Below are positions 8,328-16,774 of a DNA stretch of 64,000 nt, piece after piece. This stretch comes from Solirhodobacter olei (GTDB taxonomy: Bacteria > Pseudomonadota > Alphaproteobacteria > Rhodobacterales > Rhodobacteraceae), in contig NZ_RRYH01000021.1 of NCBI RefSeq assembly GCF_004010155.1, forward strand, positions 1 to 64,000, in the 5' to 3' direction. A program made the translations under genes and the position numbers. Under the pieces are notes generated by a model. It saw only the letters and a program-made list of their open reading frames with translations, ran no database searches and was not told where the DNA came from. Position 1 is the stretch's first letter, and each line of letters starts with the position of its first letter.

Positions 8328-9260
8328 TCAATTTAACTGCACCCCCAGAAGGGCCGAGGCTTCGGCCACGAATTCGTCGCGTTCCGCGGCGATCCAGGCA
8401 AGGAACGCACGCATCGCCCGGTTGGGACGCCGGGTCTTTGGCCAGATCACGCGATACATGTAGGAGCCCCGGCGCATCACGCGGGGACCAAGGGGCGCGA
8501 CAAGCCGGCCCTCGCGCATGTCGTTGAACACCTCCGTCAGGCCGGTCAGCACCAGTCCCGCCCCCGATACGGCCGTATTTTGGCCGGTGGTGTGCTGACC
8601 GCCGAACGGGTCCGTCGAGGTCAATCCGAAATCCTTCATCCACGCTGCCCAGTCACGCCATTCCGGGTCGGTCGTCCGGTCGTACAGGATGAAAAGCGGC
8701 ACGCCGGTTAGGTCACGCGTCTCCTGGGTGATCCCGTGCGCTTCCGCGAAGCCCGGCGTGCAGACGGGAAGATAGCAGCCGTGACAGATTTCGAGCGCGT
8801 CGAAGCCTTGGCCCGCATCGCGTGAAAAACGGATGGCCATGTCGATGTTTTCCGCGCGCAGGTCGACCAGCGCGTCACTCGCCTCGATCTTGATCTCGAT
8901 ATCGGGATAGGCCCCGTAAAACGACGTCAGCCGGTTGGAAAGCCAGTGGTCGAGGTAATGGTAGGTCAGCGAGATGGTCAGATGCCGGCCGTCGCGCCCG
9001 CCGCGCAACTGGGCCAGCGCCTCGTCTACTGCGCCAAAGCCCATGGTCAGCTGCTCGGCCACCTCGCGGGCCTCCACCGTCGGCCGCACGCCCGATGGAA
9101 GCCGGTCGAACAACCGCAGGCCGAGGTAGTCTTCCAACCCTCTGAGTTGCTGTCCGATCGCGCCGACGGTCACGCCGAGTTCATCGGCGGCCGCGCTGAA
9201 GGTGCCGCAGCGCAGGGTCGCTTCGAGGGCTCTGAGTGCATTCAGGTGCGACAGCTTCAT
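8328..9260 (-). CDS. LysR-family transcriptional regulator
   Basis: A 310-aa regulator with the N-terminal winged helix-turn-helix at about residues 3-60 (SHLNALRALEATLRCGTFSA, then AIGQQLRGLE) and a C-terminal substrate-binding domain. The wording LNALRALEA and the DHWLSNRL segment resemble the GcvA-like branch. It is convergent with the MDR oxidoreductase and divergent from the DUF4242 gene, and the latter promoter is its most natural target. Confidence 0.9.
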   Translation of the reverse strand: MKLSHLNALRALEATLRCGTFSAAADELGVTVGAIGQQLRGLEDYLGLRLFDRLPSGVRPTVEAREVAEQLTMGFGAVDEALAQLRGGRDGRHLTISLTYHYLDHWLSNRLTSFYGAYPDIEIKIEASDALVDLRAENIDMAIRFSRDAGQGFDALEICHGCYLPVCTPGFAEAHGITQETRDLTGVPLFILYDRTTDPEWRDWAAWMKDFGLTSTDPFGGQHTTGQNTAVSGAGLVLTGLTEVFNDMREGRLVAPLGPRVMRRGSYMYRVIWPKTRRPNRAMRAFLAWIAAERDEFVAEASALLGVQLN

Positions 9261-9364
9261 GAGGCACTATAGCAGAGATCGAGATGTCTAAAGAAAATCT
9301 GACCTGACCTTGCGGCAAAGCGATGGAATGCTCTGTGCGGTACTCAGGAAAAAGGGACTGTGCG

Positions 9365-9637
9365 ATGAAACGCTATGTGATCGAACGCGACATCAACGGG
9401 GTCGGCGCGCTCAGCGATGAAGAGCTCGCAGGGGCCGCGAAGACCTCCAACGCGGCGCTCGCCGAACTGGCGCCGCGGGTACAGTGGGAACATTCCTACG
9501 TCGCCGGGGACAAGACCTTCTGCATCTATCTCGCCGAGAACGAGGATGCGATCCGCCGCCACGCCGAGATCAGCGGCTTCCCCGCGACGAAGATCACCCT
9601 TGTCTCGGGCATCATCGACCCGACGACAGCGGGCTAG
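9365..9637 (+). CDS. DUF4242 family protein
   Basis: A 90-aa single-domain protein starting MKRYVIERDINGVGALS, with VQWEHSYVAGDKTFCIYLA and AEISGFPATKI, the layout of DUF4242 ferredoxin-like proteins. A related Streptomyces protein has been described as nickel-binding; function here is unknown. I use the ATG at 9365 because the upstream in-frame extension (from 9323) does not look like the family. AGGGACTGTGCG precedes the start. The gene is divergent from the LysR regulator. Confidence 0.75.
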   Translation: MKRYVIERDINGVGALSDEELAGAAKTSNAALAELAPRVQWEHSYVAGDKTFCIYLAENEDAIRRHAEISGFPATKITLVSGIIDPTTAG

Positions 9638-9706
9638 GCAGCCCCGCGGCGCGCATCGGCCCAAGGCCTGCGCCACAGGTGCCCGCCAGGCCCCAGTGGC
9701 GCAGGT

Positions 9707-9913
9707 TCAACGCCGGAGCATCCGTCTGAGGCTGAGCGCGAGGATCACGATACAGCCAAGCAGAAGCAGCCCGGCCCCCGCCAGCGGCATGAGGCCGCCC
9801 AGCCGTACAGCCAGCGCCACGATCACGATCAGCCCAAGGACCTGCAGCGCGAGGTTGCCGTCATCGACAAAAAGCCCCAGCAGCTCGCTGAATATCGACT
9901 TGATGAATTGCAT
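9707..9913 (-). CDS. Small integral membrane protein (68 aa)
   Basis: The protein has two predicted membrane helices (about residues 20-38 and 42-60) and a basic C-terminus RRMLRR. Its start codon overlaps the stop of the upstream membrane protein as ATGA at 9910-9913, so translation is coupled. Family not recognised; it probably assists or binds the larger partner. Confidence 0.65.
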   Translation of the reverse strand: MQFIKSIFSELLGLFVDDGNLALQVLGLIVIVALAVRLGGLMPLAGAGLLLLGCIVILALSLRRMLRR

Positions 9914-10656
9914 CAGACGGCCTCCTGCCGGCCGCAGGTCCCGTTCATCACGCTGACCGCGACAAGCGAAACGATGAGCAGAATGACCAGTATGGCCAGG
10001 ATGGACAGATCGGCGCCGGGCCAGGCGGCCCCGAGGCCCTCGCCCGTCCAGAAGATCCCGAAGGACGTCAGCATCAGCCCTACGGCGAATTTAAGCGTGT
10101 TCTCCGGCACGGTGCTGAGCGGCTTGTGAACGACCGCCCCGACCAGCAGCACCGCGACGGCCGCGGCCAGCGCCCCGAGTCCCGCGATCCAGGTCATGTG
10201 ATGCGCGGTGCCGACGGCGATGACGATGAAGACCACCTCCACGCCTTCGAGAAGCACGGCCTTGAAGGCCGCCATTCCCGCCAGCCAGTCCGCGCGCTTG
10301 TCGGCGGCAAGCTTCGTCAAGGCGTCGGTTTCCTTGGCAAAGGCGGCTTCCTCATCGTGCAGTGCGATGAACCCGCTGGCACGCAGGATTGCCTTTCTCA
10401 GCCAGCGCATCCCGAACAGGACGAGCAGCGTGCCGACCACGAACTGCATCACTCCGAGGGGGATCAGCGCGAACAGCGGGCCGAAGATCAGCACCAGCAC
10501 GACGAGCAGCCCGAGCGCGGCGAATGTGCCCGTCAGCGCCGGCCGCCAGCTTCGCGTCAGCGCCACGGCCAGCACGATGGTGAACGCCTCGACGACTTCG
10601 ACGACAGAGGCGAGGAATGCCGCCGTCAGCGTCGGGAGGATGGAGGTGAGGTGCAT
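9913..10656 (-). CDS. Polytopic membrane protein, COG4280/FTR1-like
   Basis: A 247-aa membrane protein with about six to seven helices. It has two related acidic intramembrane motifs, EVVEAFTIVLA near the N-terminus and EGVEVVFIVIA after the central soluble loop. A duplicated ExVE in an internally repeated fold recalls FTR1 iron permeases (REGLE) and related cation transporters, and COG4280 membrane proteins have this pattern. A role in metal-ion transport is inferred, not shown. The central loop (about residues 90-125) is charged. The gene ends by overlapping the 68-aa membrane gene. Confidence 0.6.
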   Translation of the reverse strand: MHLTSILPTLTAAFLASVVEVVEAFTIVLAVALTRSWRPALTGTFAALGLLVVLVLIFGPLFALIPLGVMQFVVGTLLVLFGMRWLRKAILRASGFIALHDEEAAFAKETDALTKLAADKRADWLAGMAAFKAVLLEGVEVVFIVIAVGTAHHMTWIAGLGALAAAVAVLLVGAVVHKPLSTVPENTLKFAVGLMLTSFGIFWTGEGLGAAWPGADLSILAILVILLIVSLVAVSVMNGTCGRQEAV

Positions 10657-10719
10657 ATCAATCCTTTCGATCTCGGTGCCGGCCTTTCGGCGGCATGAAG
10701 GCTTGCCCAGGCCCGGGCC

Positions 10720-11646
10720 TCAGCTTCTGTCGTTCGTCTCCCCGGCCCCTGCAGGGCGCCGCGTTCCGCGTTTGAGCCAGTTGCGATCGACCTGGCCGCG
10801 CAGGCGGCTCAGGGCGTCGAGGCTCGCGACGGCGCCCGCGCGGTTCCTCGCGGCAAGGCCAAGCGTCAGGGCCTCGATCAGCACGAGCGTCGCGCCATGA
10901 AGCGCCAGGTGGTCCGACCGGCCCCGCGGCACGTACAGCACCGTCTCCACCCGAGAGCCGATCAGCGGGCCGAGACTGTCCGAGATCAGAACGACCTTCG
11001 CCCCGACCTCCGCCGCATGGTCCAGCAGGACCTCGACCTCCCGATAGACTGGCGCATAAGCCAGCATCAGGACAACGTCACCCGAGGTGACCCAGGCCAG
11101 CTTGTCGGCCATCCCGACGCCCGCGGAGGTCATCGCCATAGTGCGCAGGCCGATGCGGTTGAACTGAAGCGCCACGTAGTCGGCGATACACCCCGAGGGC
11201 CCGATGCCGAACACGTGCCGCGTTGGGGCGCTGCCGATCAGCTCGACCGCATCGGCAAAAGCCTCGGCCAGATCGGGGCGGCGCAGCGCGTTCACCCCGT
11301 CTTCGTGCAGATCGAGCAGGTGATGCAGGATCGCCGCCGGCTCTCCCGTCGTCGCATCGAGCGTCCGCGACAGCAGACGCGAGGGCGAGGACGCGCCGGT
11401 CAGCTCGGCCAGCAGATCCTCACGAAGATCCGGCAATCCGGCATAGCCGAGCGATCGCGCCGTGCGCACGACGGTCGCGTCGCTTGTCCCGGCCGCCTCG
11501 GCGATCAGCGCGGCGGAGTTCAGCACCACCACGTCCTTGTGGGCCGCGAAGAACGTGGCCACGCGCGCCTCGGAAGGCGGCAAACGCGGAACTATAGCCT
11601 CGACGCGCCGATCGAACGGCAGCCGGTCGTTACCCTCTCGTCCCAT
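10720..11646 (-). CDS. RpiR/MurR-family transcriptional regulator (HTH plus SIS)
   Basis: A 308-aa regulator. The N-terminal RpiR helix-turn-helix spans about residues 10-85 (ARVATFFAAHKDVVVLNSAA, then SDATVVRTARSLGYAG). The C-terminal SIS domain, about 120-260, contains HVFGIGPSGCIADYVA and VVLISDSLGPLI. SIS regulators sense phosphorylated sugars or related anions. The gene lies downstream of the ABC importer on the same strand with a 166-bp gap, enough for its own promoter. It probably regulates that importer. Confidence 0.9.
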   Translation of the reverse strand: MGREGNDRLPFDRRVEAIVPRLPPSEARVATFFAAHKDVVVLNSAALIAEAAGTSDATVVRTARSLGYAGLPDLREDLLAELTGASSPSRLLSRTLDATTGEPAAILHHLLDLHEDGVNALRRPDLAEAFADAVELIGSAPTRHVFGIGPSGCIADYVALQFNRIGLRTMAMTSAGVGMADKLAWVTSGDVVLMLAYAPVYREVEVLLDHAAEVGAKVVLISDSLGPLIGSRVETVLYVPRGRSDHLALHGATLVLIEALTLGLAARNRAGAVASLDALSRLRGQVDRNWLKRGTRRPAGAGETNDRS

Positions 11647-11678
11647 GGCGCGCCTTCTCAGGATATTTCCGGATCATT

Positions 11679-11687
11679 CACTACAGA
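11679..11687 (-). promoter_or_regulatory. Possible RpiR site in front of the regulator gene
   Basis: CACTACAGA occurs here, 33 bp upstream of the RpiR start, and again (as TCTGTAGTG) at 15775-15783 upstream of the importer's binding-protein gene. Only 9 bp match, so this is a weak candidate. Confidence 0.25.
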
Positions 11688-11812
11688 TTTTACAACTTGA
11701 ACCAAATGCTACAACCCAAATCGTGGACCCATTCGGCTGACCATCCTGCGTGTCGGCCCTTGTCTGATCTCCCAGCGTCTGATGTCCCTCGGTCGCTTGC
11801 GGGACCGCACCG

Positions 11813-12850
11813 CTAGTCTTCCCGAAAAACCAGGCACCGCGCCCAGTCCACGTGGAAGGCAACGCGCTCCCCCGCCGCGATCCGGCGGTCGAGCCGGAGG
11901 TGGATCGTGCCGCCGGGCAGATCCACAAGCGCCTGCCAGCCGCCGCCGGCATAGCCGCAGACCCTTACCCTGCCGGCCAGCGTGCCGGGCCCCTCATCCA
12001 TCGGCGTGAGCCATTGCGGCCGCAGGAAGAGCTGCGCCTTTCCGGGGGCCTGCCCGACCGGGCGCGGCGCCCGGGCGCTGCCCCAGACAAGCGCATCGTC
12101 CGTGACCTCGACCGGGAAGGGCCCGGCAGCCCCGGTGAAATGCGCGACGAACGGTGTAGCCGGGTGGTCGTAAACCCTGTCGGGCGCGTCGATCTGCAGC
12201 AGATTGCCGTTGTGCAGAACACCGACCTGATCGCCAAGAAAGAAGGCCTCTGACTGGTCGTGCGTGATGTAGAGCGCCGCAATGCCGGCGTCGCGTACCG
12301 TCGCGGCGATCATGTCCCGCAGCTCGTCGCGCAGTTTCGCATCGAGGTTGGACAGCGGCTCATCGAACAGCAAAAGCCGCGGCTGCGCCGCCAGCGCCCG
12401 GGCAAGCGACACGCGTTGCTGCTGTCCGCCCGACAGTTCGTGCGGATAGCGCGCGCCAAGCCGGTCGAGGCCGACCGCCGCCAGCGCCGCGGCACCGGCC
12501 GCGCGCCAGTTCGGCACGCGTCTTTCACGCAGGGGCAGGCCGACGTTGTCGGCCGCCGTGAGATGCGGCCAAAGGGCGTAATCCTGGAACACCATGCCCA
12601 GCGCGCGCTGCTCCGGGGTCGCGAACCGCGGCCCGGCGTCATCCACAAGCGCACCGGAAACCGCGATCTCTCCGCCATCGAGCCGCTCAAGACCGGCCAC
12701 CAGCCGCAGAAGGCTGGTCTTGCCCGACCCGGACGGCCCGAGAAGGCACAGGATCCGGCCCGGCGCCAGATCGAGAGAGACGTCGGCGACCGCCCGGGTC
12801 TGCCCGTAACTCTTGCGCGCGTTGCGGATTTCAAGGGCGCGGGCGCTCAT
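11813..12850 (-). CDS. ABC transporter ATP-binding protein (Fe3+/phosphonate-importer type)
   Basis: A 345-aa importer ATPase. The Walker A motif is GPSGSGKTS, followed by the Q-loop in MVFQDYALWPHL, the signature LSGGQQQR, Walker B LLLFDEP and the switch His in YITHDQSEA. A C-terminal TOBE domain follows (about residues 245-345). I start at ATG 12850, which overlaps the permease stop (12847-12849) as ATGA. The long frame continuing upstream is only an antisense-phase shadow of the permease. It energises the fused permease next door. Confidence 0.92.
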   Translation of the reverse strand: MSARALEIRNARKSYGQTRAVADVSLDLAPGRILCLLGPSGSGKTSLLRLVAGLERLDGGEIAVSGALVDDAGPRFATPEQRALGMVFQDYALWPHLTAADNVGLPLRERRVPNWRAAGAAALAAVGLDRLGARYPHELSGGQQQRVSLARALAAQPRLLLFDEPLSNLDAKLRDELRDMIAATVRDAGIAALYITHDQSEAFFLGDQVGVLHNGNLLQIDAPDRVYDHPATPFVAHFTGAAGPFPVEVTDDALVWGSARAPRPVGQAPGKAQLFLRPQWLTPMDEGPGTLAGRVRVCGYAGGGWQALVDLPGGTIHLRLDRRIAAGERVAFHVDWARCLVFRED

Positions 12851-14526
12851 CGGGTCGGCTCCGTTGAAAGGCGCTGCCATGCGCACGGCGTCAGCCGGGC
12901 GAAGGCGAAGCGGGCGAGAAGAACGGCGCCCCCGACCATCGCGATGGCGGTCAACTGCAGCGCGGCCTCGGTTTCGAAGTTGAAGCCGTGCAGATAGGCG
13001 ATCAGCGCGACGGCAAGAGGCGGCGAGCCGGGCGGGTAGAGCAGCTCCGACGCCGGAAGTTCGAACACGATATGGCTGGCCGTCAGCAGGAAGGCGAACA
13101 TGATCGGCGTCGCCAGAAGCGGCAGCCGGATCCGGAGCCAGCGGCGCCCGGCGGAGACGCCGTGAACCGCCGCGGCCTCGTGCATGCTGCGGTGTTGCTG
13201 GCCCACTGGGCCAAGCAGCATGCGAGAGGTGACCGGCAGGGCGCCGGTGACATAGGCCATCGCCAGGGCTGCGGAGGTGCCGTAAAGCGGCAGCCAGGGC
13301 TGGTTGAACGCGAAGATGTAGCCCGCCGCAAGGATCAGGCCGGGCAGCGCCATGATCGTCAGCAGCCCCCAGTCGAGAACGCGCGCAAGCCCGGTCGGCC
13401 GCATCAGCGCCAGTGCCACCCCGAGGCCAAGCAGAATGGCCCCAGCCGAAGCAACGAGCGACAGCTTGGCCGAGTAGAGCAGCGCCCCGAAGACCTCGGG
13501 CACCCGGAACACGTTGGCGTAGTGGGCGAAGCTGATGTTCGACAGCGAGAAGGGCTTCGAGATGTCCCCGACGAGGGAGACGGAGTCGGCCGAGAAGACC
13601 GGGATGCCGAGCGCGAGCGTCATCACCACCGCCACGCCCCCCAGCTGTACCGCGATCTGGCCCCGGGAGAGCCGGCGACGGCGCGGCGGGCGGGCGCGTC
13701 CGGTGATGATGCGGTAGCGCTCCGCCCGGCGGTTGACGCGGGTCTGCAGCCAGACGGCGGGAAGAACGAGGCTGAGGAGCAGCCAGCTGTCCGCCGCGGC
13801 GAGCCCGAAGTTGAGGGGCATCGCATTGAGCGCCGCGTAGATCGAATAGGTCGCCATCGGAAAGTTGACCCCCGCGGCCAGCGTGTCGGCGACACCGAAA
13901 TCCGCCAGCGACTCGGCATAGACCATTGCGAAGGCGGCCAGGATGCTGGGGACCAGCAGGCCAAGCGCCAGCCTGACCCGCGTCCGGCCGGAAATCCCGT
14001 GGACCCGGCCGGCCTCGTCGATCTCCTCGGGCACGGCCAGCCAGGCCGCGACAAGCGTGAGATAGGCGAAGGGAATGAGCTTGAGCCCCAGCACCAGCAT
14101 CACGCCGAAGGCGCTGATCATGATCGTCGAGGCCCAGGGCATGTCGATCAGCCCACCGGGCGCCAGCAGGAACTGCCAGCCGACAGCCATGAAATAGGAA
14201 GGCAGCAGCAGGATCGCCCAAACCGCGCCCTCGATCAGGCGCCGCCCGGGCAATGTGGTGCGGCTGGTGAGCCATGACAGCCAAAGCCCGGTCGAGGTGG
14301 CGATCACCCCTGCCCCCGCTCCGATCCACATGGAGTTCAGGAGTGCGCGCAGGTTGTAGCTGCTCAGCGCCTCCGCAAAGCTGTGCAGGCTGACGATACC
14401 GCCGCTTGCGGTCTGCCCGAACAGGTGGGGAAAGACCGCGAGGGCCAGGAAGCTCAGCAGCGGATAGCCCAGCAGCAGCGCCACGATGGCAATGCCGAGC
14501 AGCGGCAGGATCAGCCGCTTCGCCAT
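12847..14526 (-). CDS. Fused double-domain ABC permease, Fe3+/2-aminoethylphosphonate importer type
   Basis: A permease of about 559 aa with two homologous halves, each carrying an EAA coupling loop: EEIDEAGRVHGISGRTRVR in the first and SMHEAAAVHGVSAGRRWLR in the second. Fused permeases of this size occur in ferric-iron (AfuB/FbpB) and some 2-aminoethylphosphonate importers. The frame is open to an ATG at 14628, but those extra 34 residues would be translated from two strong hairpins at 14552-14599. The hydrophobic protein begins at MAKRLILPLLG, so I choose ATG 14526. Confidence 0.85.
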   Translation of the reverse strand: MAKRLILPLLGIAIVALLLGYPLLSFLALAVFPHLFGQTASGGIVSLHSFAEALSSYNLRALLNSMWIGAGAGVIATSTGLWLSWLTSRTTLPGRRLIEGAVWAILLLPSYFMAVGWQFLLAPGGLIDMPWASTIMISAFGVMLVLGLKLIPFAYLTLVAAWLAVPEEIDEAGRVHGISGRTRVRLALGLLVPSILAAFAMVYAESLADFGVADTLAAGVNFPMATYSIYAALNAMPLNFGLAAADSWLLLSLVLPAVWLQTRVNRRAERYRIITGRARPPRRRRLSRGQIAVQLGGVAVVMTLALGIPVFSADSVSLVGDISKPFSLSNISFAHYANVFRVPEVFGALLYSAKLSLVASAGAILLGLGVALALMRPTGLARVLDWGLLTIMALPGLILAAGYIFAFNQPWLPLYGTSAALAMAYVTGALPVTSRMLLGPVGQQHRSMHEAAAVHGVSAGRRWLRIRLPLLATPIMFAFLLTASHIVFELPASELLYPPGSPPLAVALIAYLHGFNFETEAALQLTAIAMVGGAVLLARFAFARLTPCAWQRLSTEPTR

Positions 14527-14551
14527 ACGCCCGCCATCCCGAAGCAGGACG

Positions 14552-14599
14552 GCCGGGGCCGTCCGGCCCCGGCGGAGACGCGGGGGCATGACCCCCGCG
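14552..14599 (-). terminator. Two hairpins between binding-protein and permease genes
   Basis: GCCGGGGCC/GGCCCCGGC (14552-14573) is a 9-bp stem with a 4-nt loop. CGCGGGGG/CCCCCGCG (14579-14599) is an 8-bp stem with a 5-nt loop. They follow the binding-protein stop by 34 bp. This is the usual place for an attenuating or mRNA-stabilising structure that lets the binding protein be made in excess. Confidence 0.65.
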
Positions 14600-14632
14600 A
14601 ACCCGTTATCTAAATCTTCCGAGCTCATCTGC

Positions 14633-15655
14633 TCAGTGGACGATGTTGTTGGTGAACCAGGTAACGACGCTCGCCTCGCGCGGCCCCCAGACCATCGGGT
14701 CCAGATACTGCGTCTTCAGTGTCGCGACCGACACGACACCGGCATCGGCCTTTTCGCCTTTGACCACCGGGTTGAAGAGCGAGTCGCCGCCCGCATCGCC
14801 GGTCAGCGCGATCTTCTGCCCCTCGGGCGACATCACGAACTGAATGAACCGCTCGGCTTCCTTCTGAACCTCGGGCGAGGCTCCGGAAGAGATCGCGATG
14901 GTGCGCGGCAGCAGGCTGACCGGGTTCGGATAGATGATCTCGAAGGGCTTACCCTTGATCTTGCGGCCGATGCCGGCGCTGTCCTGCGCGATGGCGACCG
15001 AGGTCACGCCGAGGCCGAGCGCACGCAGGTTCGGGCCATTGGTATCGAAGACCTTCACGTCGTTGGCCTTCATCTTCTTCCACCAGGCTTTGCCCTGATC
15101 GACACCGCCCTGCCACTGCATCATGCCGGCGACCATCGGGTAGGTGGGCCCGGAAATCGCCGGGTTGTTGATGCCGACCTTGCCCTTGAACTGCGGCTTG
15201 AGCAGATCGTCCCAGCTGGTCGGCCAGTCAGCCTTGTTCGGCAGTTTCTTGGTGTTGACGACGATCGCGCCGGCGACCGAGACGGCCGTGGCGGTATAGG
15301 CGTGATCCTTCGGCTGCAGCTCGGCGCCGGTCGCGGTCCAGTCGGCCCTGGGCGCGAAGGGTTTCAGTAGCCCCTGGCTGGCCAGGGCGCGCATTCCCTG
15401 GGCCCCGTCGACCCAGATGACGCCCCATTGCGGGTTCTGCTTTTCCGCAGCGACCTTGGCCAGAAGCGGGCCGGTGCTGCCGTCGACGACCTTTGTCGGG
15501 ATGCCCGTGGCCTTTTCAAAGGCCTTGCCCATCGCGGTGTCGTAGCCAATCGCGGCATAGACGACGAGCGGCTGGGCCGCATTGGCGGCCGAAGCAACGC
15601 CGCAGGCAATGGCGGTGGTGGCGGCGAGTATCTTGAGCGAGATGCGTGAGCGCAT
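14633..15655 (-). CDS. ABC transporter periplasmic substrate-binding protein (Fe3+/phosphonate class)
   Basis: A 340-aa secreted binding protein. The signal peptide is MRSRISLKILAATTAIACG followed by an Ala-rich cleavage region ending near ANAA. The mature part is of the extracellular type-1 class (TGIPTKVVDGSTGPLLAKVAAE, WGVIWVDGAQGM). The start follows a perfect GAGGAG site. It is the first gene of a binding protein, permease and ATPase operon. Iron, 2-aminoethylphosphonate or a similar anion are all possible. The neighbouring SIS-domain regulator slightly favours a phosphorylated or phosphonate ligand. Confidence 0.88.
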   Translation of the reverse strand: MRSRISLKILAATTAIACGVASAANAAQPLVVYAAIGYDTAMGKAFEKATGIPTKVVDGSTGPLLAKVAAEKQNPQWGVIWVDGAQGMRALASQGLLKPFAPRADWTATGAELQPKDHAYTATAVSVAGAIVVNTKKLPNKADWPTSWDDLLKPQFKGKVGINNPAISGPTYPMVAGMMQWQGGVDQGKAWWKKMKANDVKVFDTNGPNLRALGLGVTSVAIAQDSAGIGRKIKGKPFEIIYPNPVSLLPRTIAISSGASPEVQKEAERFIQFVMSPEGQKIALTGDAGGDSLFNPVVKGEKADAGVVSVATLKTQYLDPMVWGPREASVVTWFTNNIVH

Positions 15656-16216
15656 GAATTCCTCCTCAGCGGGAATTGCGGTCAGACAGTGCGGATGACT
15701 GACCCACGGACTTCAGTTTCACAAAGGCCTTGCCGCTCTCGCATACGAGCGATTCATTACGTGCACGTGACAGTTCTGTAGTGTTTGCGACGAGGCGCCA
15801 GGGATCACACGATCGTGAGGTCGCTCCAATCGCGACCCAAAGGATTGCCTGAAGTCATCGACCCAGCATCGCTTCAAAGCCCGACGCAAGAAGTGCTGCC
15901 GAAGAGCCGCAATAAGGCATGAGGGATTTCAATACGGCTGCCAGTCAGCCGAATTGGGTTTGAGATCATATGAATTCAAAAAATTGAATATTATTTGCAC
16001 GGCCATAATTACCCCGGATGAACAATACAATACATTGATTTTAATACATTTATTATATTCAAGTCGTGTGCGACAATCTGTCAGGCCGAAATTGATTCAC
16101 ATCAAAGTTTCACGAAGACCTGAGAAGTATTGATTTCGACGGAGGGCAAAGGAGCCCCCACGCAAGCTGTGATATCCGGAAGGGGTTTCGGATATGACGA
16201 GATAGGAGTGTCCGAA
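15656..16216. other. Divergent intergenic region, 561 bp, with an AT-rich tract
   Basis: It carries the promoters of the ABC importer (leftward) and the cupredoxin (rightward). The segment at about 15960-16080 is strikingly AT-rich for this genome. It includes ATTCAA-AAAA-TTGAAT (15974-15989) and repeated AATACATT. No gene is evident. A short hairpin ATATCCG/CGGATAT (16172-16195) lies in the expected 5' leader of the cupredoxin mRNA. Confidence 0.6.
16092..16105 (+). promoter_or_regulatory. FNR/FnrL-type box at a class II promoter
   Basis: TTGATTCACATCAA is a perfect FNR-family palindrome (TTGAT-N4-ATCAA). A -10-like TATTGA lies at 16128-16133, placing the box near -41.5 of a start at about 16140, the geometry of an activated class II promoter. 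It would switch on the cupredoxin when oxygen is low, or in response to NO if read by a Dnr/NnrR-type factor. Confidence 0.75.
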
Positions 16217-16711
16217 ATGACAAAGCTTGGGACGAAATTTCTGATTGCCGCCACTTTCGCCGCCACGACCGCGTTCAGCGCGGGTGCGGCCATGGCAACG
16301 GCCACGCAAGCTCAGCCCGTGACGAAAACCATCTATGTCCTGGCTGACGACATGGGCCTTCTCGGGCCCGACAAGCAGCATCATGACAGCTTCCTGCCCT
16401 CGAGCTTCGTTCTTAAGGCCGGCCAGCAGGTCAAGCTCGTGTTCGTCAACTACGATGACATGCCGCACAGCTTCACCGCGCCGGGTCTGCATGTGAACGT
16501 GATCGTGAAAGCGGCCACCCACAAGGCCGGCAGCGACGCCGTCGTCCCGACCGAGACGACCTACACCTTCACCCCGTCGAAGGCGGGCCAGTTCCGCTGG
16601 CACTGCAACTTCCCCTGCGACAAGGGTGACGGTGCGGGCTGGGCGATGAAGGCCAGCGCCACGGGCCAGGACGCGGTCGGCTACATGGCTGGCTATGTCG
16701 TGGTGATGTAA
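16217..16711 (+). CDS. Periplasmic cupredoxin-domain protein
   Basis: A 164-aa protein with a signal peptide (about residues 1-29, MTKLGTKFLIAATFAATTAF...) and a cupredoxin fold. Likely copper ligands are His84 (MPHSF), Cys130 and/or Cys134 (WHCNFPCDK) and Met144. The C-x3-C spacing is that of CuA sites (COX2, NosZ), but the His expected four residues after the second Cys is missing, so the site may be type 1 or unusual. I start at ATG 16217 with AGGAG upstream; an in-frame ATG at 16130 precedes it without secretion features. An FNR-box promoter lies upstream and a strong terminator downstream, so it is probably monocistronic. An electron-carrier or copper-handling role under low oxygen is inferred. 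Confidence 0.8.
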   Translation: MTKLGTKFLIAATFAATTAFSAGAAMATATQAQPVTKTIYVLADDMGLLGPDKQHHDSFLPSSFVLKAGQQVKLVFVNYDDMPHSFTAPGLHVNVIVKAATHKAGSDAVVPTETTYTFTPSKAGQFRWHCNFPCDKGDGAGWAMKASATGQDAVGYMAGYVVVM

Positions 16712-16737
16712 TCCACGAAACAGGTCGCAGATCTGGA

Positions 16738-16774
16738 GGCGCAGCCGTAAAGAGCGGCTGCGCCGATTTCTTTT
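16738..16774 (+). terminator. Rho-independent terminator of the cupredoxin gene
   Basis: GGCGCAGCCG and CGGCTGCGCC form a perfect 10-bp stem with a 7-nt loop, followed by GATTTCTTTT. It starts 26 bp after the cupredoxin stop. Confidence 0.9.
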
